Assembly (NCBI RefSeq): GCF_934294775.1
Contig: NZ_CAKRAH010000072.1
Span: 1-11,746 of the forward strand
Length of the DNA: 11,746 nucleotides
Reading direction: 5' to 3'
Origin: an uncultured Dorea sp.
GTDB taxonomy: Bacteria > Bacillota > Clostridia > Lachnospirales > Lachnospiraceae
Below, in pieces: positions 6,307 to 11,746 of the stretch. The translations under genes and the position numbers were made by a program. The notes under the pieces are model-generated. The model made no database searches, was not told the origin of the DNA, and saw only the letters and a program-made list of their open reading frames with translations. Positions within the stretch are counted from its first letter, which is position 1. Each line of letters starts with the position of its first letter.

Positions 6307-7425
6307 TTATCCGATTTCGATACCATTTACCTCAAGGTGATCGTCGATGGCGATGACGAGGCAGCGTCTGCCGTCGATGACTTTTGTTTCAACCAGATCA
6401 GAGCGTTCGGGATTGACTTTGACTACGACATCCGGGGTTTCTATCTGGAAGGTTTTTGCACTGGCGATGTTGGAGGCCAGTAAGGTGCCGTGTACGCCGA
6501 CTGTCTCGTCGAAGTCATCATCGAAGGAGCTGAGTTTTTCTTCTTCTACACCGCTGCGGGTCAGGAGTTTTTTAACATCGGTCTTGGATAATTCGAGAGG
6601 TTCCGGTTCTTCTTTTGCCTGCTCGATCATTTCGTTTAGGTTGTCGTGGATGTTGCGGACAACTTCATAGCTGCTGTCTTCGCCGAGTGCATCACTTACG
6701 ATTGTCTGGAAAGTGGTTTTTTGATCGCCGGCGGTAAGTGGCGTTGTGCTGCCAAGGACATGTTCTACAAAGTAAGGCTGTAACTCTTCCGGTTTTTTTG
6801 TATAGTACAGAACGTTATGTACGTCAGTTGCACGGTCCTGGAATGCCGGGAATAAGAATCCCTTTACAGGAGCTTCTACGATCCAGTCGCGGATACGGTC
6901 TTCGATGTTGTTGGTGGCGGCATTATAGGTAAGGCCTGCTTTGGTAAGATTGACCGGGCAGATGCTGCAAAGGAGATGCTCATATACGGTGTCAGATGCG
7001 TCTTCCATCTCGAGGCCGTCCTTGGTTTTACCCGGAACATCGTATACTGCATGAATCAGGATGATATAATAATTTTCTCCGTATTCATAGCTTTCCACGA
7101 TCTTATCATAGAATTCCTCAAGGAGCATATCGTCCTGAAGCTTACTGTCTTTTAATTTCATAAGGAATTCCTGGGTTCCGCCATTTAACTCCTGATCCAG
7201 AGGAAATTCCATATTGATCAGGTTCTTTCCGATCGTTCCGGAAAGTGTATGCTTGAAGATGTCAAAATATTTAAATGCTTCTTCTTCCGGTAAGGATAAG
7301 AAGGCTTTTTTTAGTTCCATTTTCTTTTCTTTTTCGTGATCTACGTAACATCCGCAGATACGTGTGATGGCACAGTTTTCAGGGGAAAACTGCTTGCGGA
7401 TCTCTAATACTTCTTTTTTGTTCAT
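6307..7425 (-). CDS. DUF4317 family protein
   Basis: A 372-residue protein that I recognise as DUF4317, a conserved family of unknown function typical of Lachnospiraceae and relatives. The N-terminus MNKKEVLEIRKQF, followed by PENCAITRICGCYVD, is the signature. There is no signal peptide or membrane helix, so it is probably cytoplasmic. The region around 270-330 is rich in Glu/Asp and looks like a linker before a compact C-terminal domain ending in HLEVNGIEIG. I chose the ATG at 7423-7425: it has AAGGAAGGA just upstream and starts the conserved motif. The frame extends 41 codons further upstream, but that part overlaps the promoter region and is not protein-like. The gene is single, divergent from the serine dehydratase operon and upstream of tRNA-Leu(CAG). 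Function is unknown. Confidence 0.9.
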   Translation of the reverse strand: MNKKEVLEIRKQFSPENCAITRICGCYVDHEKEKKMELKKAFLSLPEEEAFKYFDIFKHTLSGTIGKNLINMEFPLDQELNGGTQEFLMKLKDSKLQDDMLLEEFYDKIVESYEYGENYYIILIHAVYDVPGKTKDGLEMEDASDTVYEHLLCSICPVNLTKAGLTYNAATNNIEDRIRDWIVEAPVKGFLFPAFQDRATDVHNVLYYTKKPEELQPYFVEHVLGSTTPLTAGDQKTTFQTIVSDALGEDSSYEVVRNIHDNLNEMIEQAKEEPEPLELSKTDVKKLLTRSGVEEEKLSSFDDDFDETVGVHGTLLASNIASAKTFQIETPDVVVKVNPERSDLVETKVIDGRRCLVIAIDDHLEVNGIEIG

Positions 7426-7469
7426 GTTGATTCCTTCCTTATATTTATATGTTGGAAAATATGTTAATA

Positions 7470-7498
7470 ATGTTAGCATAACATCCGGGAAAAAACAA
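7470..7498 (-). promoter_or_regulatory. Possible promoter and palindrome before the DUF4317 gene
   Basis: On the minus strand, TTGTTT (7493-7498) and TAACAT (7470-7475) are 17 nt apart. The -10 sits in a palindrome, ATGTTA-GCA-TAACAT (7470-7484). A further direct copy of ATGTTA is at 7461-7466. A repressor site over the -10 is possible but not shown. Confidence 0.35.
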
Positions 7499-7508
7499 TC
7501 ATTGACCA

Positions 7509-7537
7509 TTGTAAAAGGAGGCGCAGGAAAGTATAAT
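7509..7537 (+). promoter_or_regulatory. Promoter of the sdaAB-sdaAA operon
   Basis: TTGTAA (7509-7514) and a perfect TATAAT (7532-7537) have a 17-nt spacer. The leader to the start codon at 7619 would be about 75 nt. Confidence 0.7.
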
Positions 7538-7618
7538 ATAATTATCATAATTAAAGTCTGTCATTGATATATGGGGAAGGGCAGACAGTTATAATAAAGA
7601 AGAAAGGGAAAAGAAAAT

Positions 7619-8290
7619 ATGGGAAATATTTTTGACATCTTAGGACCTGTGATGGTAGGGCCATCCAGCTCACATACTGCAGGAGCAGTAAGAATCGGGC
7701 TGATTGCAAGACAGCTGTTTGGCCGCCAGCCGGAGAGGGCTGAAGTGTATCTGCATGGTTCATTTGCTGCCACCGGAAAGGGGCATGGAACGGACAAGGC
7801 GTTGATCGCAGGTTTATTGGGGATGATGCCAGATGACATGCGTATTCCAGATAGTTATGATGTCGCAAAGGACATGGGGATGGACTTTGTGATGAAGAAC
7901 AAGGATATCAAAGGCGCACATCCGAATACAGCGCAGATCATTATGGAAGCAGAAGGTGTGCCGCAGATGAAGATTCAGGCACATTCCATCGGTGGTGGAA
8001 GAATCTGCGTCTGTAAATTAGATGGGATTGATGTGAATTTCAGCGGGGAAAGCTGTACTTTGATTATCAGAAATGTAGATGAACCCGGAAGAATTATGGA
8101 AGTTGCAGCAGCACTTAGTAAGGCAGAGGTTAATGTGGCTACCATGCAGGTATTCCGCGACAAAAGAGGCGGAACTGCAGTTATGGTAGTAGAGACCGAT
8201 CAGGTAATACCGAGAAGTGCAATTGATGAGCTGGAGAGCAAACCGGGAATCATACGTGTGAAATTTCTTGATCCGAACGGGTCAGTATAG
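7619..8290 (+). CDS. sdaAB: L-serine ammonia-lyase, beta subunit
   Basis: A 223-residue beta subunit of the two-component, iron-sulfur L-serine dehydratase, which converts L-serine to pyruvate and ammonia in the cytoplasm. The N-terminus (IFDILGPVMVGPSSSHTAG, 4-22) is the family hallmark, with the SSSHT loop near the active site. HGSFAATGKGHGTDKA (46-61) is also typical. Residues about 147-218 form an ACT domain, usually a ligand-sensing fold. Length is normal. The start ATG at 7619 begins the conserved motif and has AAAGGG about 10 nt upstream. The alpha subunit follows after 18 nt, so the two are co-transcribed from the promoter at 7509-7537. Confidence 0.96.
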   Translation: MGNIFDILGPVMVGPSSSHTAGAVRIGLIARQLFGRQPERAEVYLHGSFAATGKGHGTDKALIAGLLGMMPDDMRIPDSYDVAKDMGMDFVMKNKDIKGAHPNTAQIIMEAEGVPQMKIQAHSIGGGRICVCKLDGIDVNFSGESCTLIIRNVDEPGRIMEVAAALSKAEVNVATMQVFRDKRGGTAVMVVETDQVIPRSAIDELESKPGIIRVKFLDPNGSV

Positions 8291-8308
8291 ATAGTGGAGG
8301 ATAATCAT

Positions 8309-9178
8309 ATGTCATATCAGTCGATGGAAGAGGCGAAGATCAGAGGGGAAAAGGATAATATTCCGTTTTGGAAAGCCATTCAGGTAGAAGATGCGCAGGA
8401 AAGGGATATCAGTATTACGGATTCCTGGGAGAAGATGAAGTATATGTGGCAGTCCATGCTGGATGCACTGGATGCTTATGAAGCAGATAAAGTGTCAAGA
8501 AGCGGACTGGTAGGAACCGAGGGCGGACGGATGGATCAGTACCGTGAGAATAAAGAACCGCTTTGTGGGGATTTTGTTGCAAAGGTAATGTCCAATGCAC
8601 TGAAGATGGGATGTAACAATGCCTGTATGAAACGTATTGTTGCAGCACCTACCGCAGGGGCATGCGGAGTATTGCCGGCAGTACTTGTTACTTATTATAA
8701 AGAATATAATGTTCCGGAAGAAAAGATGATAGAAGCCATGTATGTGGCAGCCGGACTTGGACAGATCATTGCCAACCGGGCATATCTGGCTGGTGCATCC
8801 GGCGGATGTCAGGCAGAGATCGGATCTGGATCTGGTATGGCGGCCGGTGCGGTCTGTTATATCAAAGGTGGTGATACGGATCAGATCGGACATGCATGTG
8901 CGATGGCACTTAAGAACCTGATGGGTCTTGTATGTGATCCGGTAGGCGGACTGGTAGAAGTTCCATGTGTAAAACGTAATGTTGGCGGTGCGGTCAATGC
9001 ACTGGCAGCAGCAGACATGGCACTTGCAGGAATTACCAGTAAGATACCACTGGATCAGGTGATTGATGCGATGAAAGAAGTCGGAGATAAGATGGACGTA
9101 TCATTAAGAGAGACAGGTATCGGAGGCGTTGCCGGAACTCCGGCTGCACAGGAAGTAGTAGAAAGACTTGGGATGTAG
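8309..9178 (+). CDS. sdaAA: L-serine ammonia-lyase, alpha subunit (4Fe-4S)
   Basis: A 289-residue catalytic subunit that carries the oxygen-sensitive [4Fe-4S] cluster of L-serine dehydratase. Cys167 (SGGCQAE), Cys209 (VCDPVGG) and Cys220 (EVPC) are the likely cluster ligands. Their spacing (42 then 11 residues) is what I recall for the characterised single-chain enzyme. Other hallmarks are AAPTAGACGVLPAV (112-125) and GSGSGMAAGA (172-181). I chose the ATG at 8309 because GGAGG (8296-8300) lies 8 nt upstream; an in-frame GTG at 8294 overlaps that ribosome binding site and is unlikely. It is coupled to sdaAB and ends inside the terminator hairpin. Together the pair supplies pyruvate from serine, as expected in an anaerobe. 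Confidence 0.97.
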   Translation: MSYQSMEEAKIRGEKDNIPFWKAIQVEDAQERDISITDSWEKMKYMWQSMLDALDAYEADKVSRSGLVGTEGGRMDQYRENKEPLCGDFVAKVMSNALKMGCNNACMKRIVAAPTAGACGVLPAVLVTYYKEYNVPEEKMIEAMYVAAGLGQIIANRAYLAGASGGCQAEIGSGSGMAAGAVCYIKGGDTDQIGHACAMALKNLMGLVCDPVGGLVEVPCVKRNVGGAVNALAAADMALAGITSKIPLDQVIDAMKEVGDKMDVSLRETGIGGVAGTPAAQEVVERLGM

Positions 9179-9198
9179 CGAAAGCTACATCCTTTTTT
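9171..9198 (+). terminator. Terminator of the sdaAB-sdaAA operon
   Basis: GGATGTAGC (9171-9179) and GCTACATCC (9184-9192) form a perfect 9-bp stem closed by a GAAA tetraloop and followed by six Ts. The stop codon of sdaAA (9176-9178) lies inside the 5' arm, so a terminating ribosome covers the hairpin. Confidence 0.93.
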
Positions 9199-9226
9199 AG
9201 GTATTTGCTGCCAAATGAAAAAATGA

Positions 9227-9255
9227 TTTACAATCAACAGAATCCTTTTTATACT
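9227..9255 (+). promoter_or_regulatory. Promoter upstream of the BMP/permease remnant
   Basis: TTTACA (9227-9232) and TATACT (9250-9255) are spaced 17 nt. It would drive the chimeric frame at 9300 and, with no terminator visible in between, the PfkB kinase and udk. It may therefore have been kept because the kinases depend on it. Confidence 0.65.
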
Positions 9256-9299
9256 GGATAAAGTGTGAAGTTTTACAATTTTAGACAAGAGAATGAGCA

Positions 9300-9893
9300 A
9301 TGAAAAGAATGACAAAATGGAAGAAAGCAGTGTCGGTACTTCTGATTGTTGCCACAATGGCGCTTATGGTGTCTGGATGTGGAGGAAAAACGGCAACGAC
9401 AGAGAATAAAGGCAGTTCCAAGTACAGAGTCTGCATGATTACAGATGCCGGAGACATTACAGACCAGTCATTTAACCAGACAACTTATGAAGCATGTAGA
9501 GATTACTGTGCGGCTAATGATATTGATTTTACATTCAAGTTCATTGTTCTGGATATGAGTGCAAGTGATATCGGAGCAGCAGCCGGAGCACTCAAAGCTT
9601 ATCTGAATGTAAATGAAGTTATCGCTTGTATCATGTTAAACTGGATCAGCCTGTATGCAGTGAATACAGCTCTTACAGCGGTAAAAGAATCCAGTACAAC
9701 TTATACACTGCCACTTAGAACCAACAACCCGAAAGCGGTGATACCACATCTGGGATTACAGCATTTATTTGCAGACAACCGTTATGTAACGATTGCGATC
9801 CCGTTAGCAGTAATCTTTTCATCTTTCTTCATCCAGCACATTACCAGTGGTGGAGCTTATGTAGATAAGATGGTATACTGCTCGCAGATTTAG
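9300..9893 (+). pseudogene. Chimeric remnant: BMP-family lipoprotein N-terminus fused to ABC permease fragment
   Basis: The 197-codon frame is a mosaic. Residues 1-27 are a lipoprotein signal with lipobox VSGC (Cys27). Residues about 41-78 (KYRVCMITDAGDITDQSFNQ and on) match the start of BMP/PnrA-type nucleoside-binding proteins, which normally run to about 350 residues. From about residue 92 it switches to the middle of a nucleoside ABC permease (GALKAYLNVNEVIACIMLNW, 96-115, and on through about 172). The last about 20 residues (after SSFF) do not resemble permease and may be out of frame. The simplest explanation is a deletion that removed most of the binding protein, the usual ATPase gene and the front of a permease, leaving an accidental in-frame join, with a second break near the end. 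It cannot import anything alone. Translation signals are weak (AAGAGA before the ATG). An assembly error is the alternative. Confidence 0.8.
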
Positions 9894-9918
9894 GAAAAAG
9901 ACGAAGGAGAAACGTACG

Positions 9919-10839
9919 ATGGGAATTGTAGTCATCGGAGACGTATTTATTGATATCAAAGGGTATTCCACATCCCCATACATTCCTTATGGGAGAAATG
10001 CGGGAACAATCGTGCAGATTCATGGCGGTGTAGGCCGCAATGTTGTGGAAGATATAGCAAATGTTGAGCTGGAACCGACATTTATCAGTCTGGTTGACAA
10101 TGATGCGATGGGGGAAGATGTAATCCAGAAATTGAACCGTCACAAGGTCAATACCAGCTATATGAGAAAAGTTGAAAATGGCATGGGAACATGGCTTGCC
10201 GTTTTCGACCATGAAGGCGATGTAGTTGCATCGATTTCCAAAAGACCGGATCACAGCCCAGTCGAAAGAATACTGGATGAACAGGGGGATGAGATCTTCA
10301 AAGATGCGGACAGTATCGTAATAGAGATTGACATTGATAAAGAGATTGTGAAGAAAACATTTTATTATGCGGAAAAATATAATAAAAAAGTCTATGCGAT
10401 CGTATCCAATATGACAATTGCGATTGAAAGAAGAGATTTCCTCAGAAGAACGGCCTGCTTTGTATGTAATCAGCAGGAGGCGGGAATCCTGTTCTTAGAA
10501 GATTATGAACAGACGACAGCAGAGGAATTAGCAGAGATTCTTCCGGAGCGCATCCGCTCGGCACAGATTCCGCAGATGGTGGTAACCATGGGGAGTGACG
10601 GTGCCGTGTATGCGGACCGGGAAGGTAATAAGGGAATTTATCCTGCACTGAAAGTCGACGTGATCGATACAACCGGAGCCGGAGATGCATTTTTCTCCGG
10701 AGTATGTATCGGACTTACTTACGGGAAGACATTACGCGAAGCCTGCGGAATCGGCACCAGACTTGCATCAACGGTAATTTGTACATCAGAGAATATCTGT
10801 CCGAGGTTCATGCCGGAAGAATTCGGACTTACGAGGTAG
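9919..10839 (+). CDS. PfkB family kinase, probably nucleoside/pseudouridine kinase-like
   Basis: A 306-residue ribokinase-fold sugar/nucleoside kinase that transfers phosphate from ATP. The N-terminal DVFIDIKG (8-15) and GGVGRNVVEDIA (36-47) resemble the substrate-binding half of pseudouridine kinases. The NxxE motif (Asn184-Glu187, magnesium) and the DTTGAGDAFFSG signature (250-261, catalytic base Asp256) are intact, so it should be active. The length is normal. The start ATG has AAGGAG 9 nt upstream. It lies 25 nt after the broken transporter frame and 8 nt before udk, in what looks like one transcript, which supports a nucleoside substrate. I did not see a PsuG (pseudouridine glycosidase) partner in the window, so the substrate stays open: pseudouridine, another nucleoside or ribose. 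Confidence 0.9.
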   Translation: MGIVVIGDVFIDIKGYSTSPYIPYGRNAGTIVQIHGGVGRNVVEDIANVELEPTFISLVDNDAMGEDVIQKLNRHKVNTSYMRKVENGMGTWLAVFDHEGDVVASISKRPDHSPVERILDEQGDEIFKDADSIVIEIDIDKEIVKKTFYYAEKYNKKVYAIVSNMTIAIERRDFLRRTACFVCNQQEAGILFLEDYEQTTAEELAEILPERIRSAQIPQMVVTMGSDGAVYADREGNKGIYPALKVDVIDTTGAGDAFFSGVCIGLTYGKTLREACGIGTRLASTVICTSENICPRFMPEEFGLTR

Positions 10840-10847
10840 AAAAGGCG

Positions 10848-11459
10848 ATGGAAAATATTATTATCGGGATTGCCGGAGGATCAGGATCCGGAAAATCCAC
10901 ATTTACGAACAGAGTAAAACAACATTTTGGTGATGATGTGGTAGTAATCTATCATGATAACTATTACCGCAGACAGGATGGGATTCCATTCGAAAAGCGT
11001 GTAAAAGTCAACTATGATCATCCGGATTCCCTGGAGACGGACCTTCTGGTGGAGCATCTTAAGCAGTTAAAAGAAGGAAAGACAATTGAGTGTCCGGTGT
11101 ATGATTACAGCCAGCATAACCGTTCGAACGAAATCATCAAGATCGAACCAAGACCGGTCATCCTGGTAGAAGGAATCCTGCTTCTGGCAGACCCAAGAAT
11201 CCGTGATCTTCTGGATATCAAGGTGTATGTGGAAGCGGATGCGGATGAAAGAATTTTAAGACGTATCTCAAGAGACGTGGAAGAGCGAGGAAGAGATTTG
11301 AATGGTATTATCGAACAGTATCTGACAACGGTAAAACCGATGCACTATCTGTATGTGGAGCCGACAAGAGCGAAGGCGGATATCGTGATCAATAGTGGGA
11401 AGAACGATGTGGCGTTTGATTTGTTTGTGTCGAAGATAGAGCAGTTGTTGGAGCGGTAG
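10848..11459 (+). CDS. udk: Uridine kinase
   Basis: A 203-residue cytoplasmic P-loop kinase that phosphorylates uridine (and usually cytidine) to the monophosphate in pyrimidine salvage. Walker A GGSGSGKS is at 10-17. YHDNYY (35-40), NYDHPDS (55-61) and PVYDYSQH (83-90) form the nucleoside pocket. VEGILLL (107-113) and RRISRDVEERGRD (138-150) are the lid region. The length matches the family. I chose the ATG at 10848: the family's conserved start (IIIGIAGGSGSGKS) follows at once, and GAGG lies about 11 nt upstream, overlapping the end of the PfkB gene. The frame continues 48 codons upstream inside the PfkB gene, which is not homologous-looking. Element B begins 9 nt after the stop. Confidence 0.95.
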   Translation: MENIIIGIAGGSGSGKSTFTNRVKQHFGDDVVVIYHDNYYRRQDGIPFEKRVKVNYDHPDSLETDLLVEHLKQLKEGKTIECPVYDYSQHNRSNEIIKIEPRPVILVEGILLLADPRIRDLLDIKVYVEADADERILRRISRDVEERGRDLNGIIEQYLTTVKPMHYLYVEPTRAKADIVINSGKNDVAFDLFVSKIEQLLER

Positions 11460-11468
11460 CTTGCTGTT

Positions 11469-11742
11469 TAATACACTAGTTCATGGTGGCCTCCCGGTCC
11501 ATGAGAAAGCGCTGGTATCCTATTTGCTGCTAGATGTCACGATGCAGAAGTTCTAAGGCAGTCCGACTTTCCTAAGGACGAAAGGGACTCCGCTCCAAAC
11601 TCGGCGTGCGCCTCAAACAGTGTCGCTTCGTCCCTTTAACGGAAAGTCAAACTGCCTAAGAACTTCTACACATCGCGCCAAAAAACGCTGCAAACAGGAT
11701 ACCAGCGCTTTCTCATGTCGTGATTGGCAGGCGGTAGTGTAT
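11469..11742 (+). ncRNA. Structured repeat element B (long form)
   Basis: About 274 nt folding as one long nested hairpin. The closing stem ATACACTA (11471-11478) pairs with TAGTGTAT (11735-11742). The conserved 5' block GGTGG (11485-11489) and TCCCGGTCC (11492-11500) and the 3' block GTCGTGA (11717-11723) and CAGGCG (11728-11733) match element A. Between them is a perfect 22-bp inverted repeat (11500-11521 with 11696-11717). Inside that is an arm of 9, 6 and 8 pairs separated by small mismatches (11546-11572 with 11641-11667). Next comes GGACGAA (11576-11582) with TTCGTCC (11627-11633), and a tip GGCG-TG-CGCC (11603-11612). There is no intrinsic-terminator T tract and no coding frame. The window ends 4 nt after the closing stem, at ATGAAA (11741-11746), which could open a gene outside. 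Confidence 0.65.
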
Positions 11743-11746
11743 GAAA

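Noticed and set aside
8294..8308. Upstream GTG start for sdaAA
   Set aside because: The GTG overlaps the GGAGG that serves the ATG at 8309, and the added residues are not family-like.
11469..11742. Elements A/B as an insertion sequence or a rho-independent terminator
   Set aside because: No transposase frame is present and there is no T tract after the stems. The conserved unpaired blocks are not expected in a plain terminator. A transposase-dependent mini-element remains possible.

Overview
The window looks like a chromosomal segment from a low-to-mid GC member of the Lachnospiraceae (Clostridia, Bacillota). Reasons: a DUF4317 protein, a PF06541/CmpB-type membrane protein, a two-subunit iron-sulfur L-serine dehydratase (sdaAB-sdaAA), strong AGGAGG-like ribosome binding sites, canonical sigma-A promoters, and tRNA genes without an encoded CCA end. 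The family calls come from recognised motifs, not from a search.

Layout. 1-305: tRNA-Lys(TTT) and tRNA-Leu(TAG), each followed by an intrinsic terminator. 352-3559: an M20 peptidase/amidohydrolase and a large cell-surface 5'-nucleotidase with a C-terminal membrane anchor, ending at a bidirectional terminator. 3639-4562 (minus): a membrane protein of unknown function with an extreme Asp/Tyr-rich segment encoded by 30-bp tandem repeats. 4563-4866: 304 bp holding two divergent promoters. 4867-5868: a CmpB-type membrane protein whose cytoplasmic tail carries four 14-residue (42-bp) tandem repeats. 5872-5970: a compact structured repeat (element A), then a possible gene remnant and a bidirectional terminator. 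6130-6212 (minus): tRNA-Leu(CAG). 6307-7425 (minus): DUF4317 protein. 7619-9178: sdaAB-sdaAA operon with promoter and terminator. 9300-9893: a chimeric reading frame joining the start of a BMP-family nucleoside-binding lipoprotein to a piece of an ABC permease. 9919-11459: a PfkB-family kinase and uridine kinase (udk). 11469-11742: element B, a long structured relative of element A.

Metabolic theme. A surface nucleotidase that could release nucleosides, the wreck of a nucleoside importer, a PfkB kinase resembling pseudouridine/nucleoside kinases and uridine kinase all point to nucleoside scavenging. The importer appears to have been lost here by deletion while the two kinases stayed intact. 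The serine dehydratase pair is a separate amino-acid catabolic unit.

Most interesting signal. Elements A and B share conserved ends, a compensatory base-pair change in the closing stem, and a hairpin domain of very different size (36 versus 216 nt). Each starts 3-9 nt after the stop codon of the preceding gene, in the same orientation. They look like two copies of a mobile or dispersed structured RNA. A HEARO/IscB-omegaRNA-like identity is my leading but unproven hypothesis. Element B reaches the right edge of the window, so any associated protein gene would lie outside.
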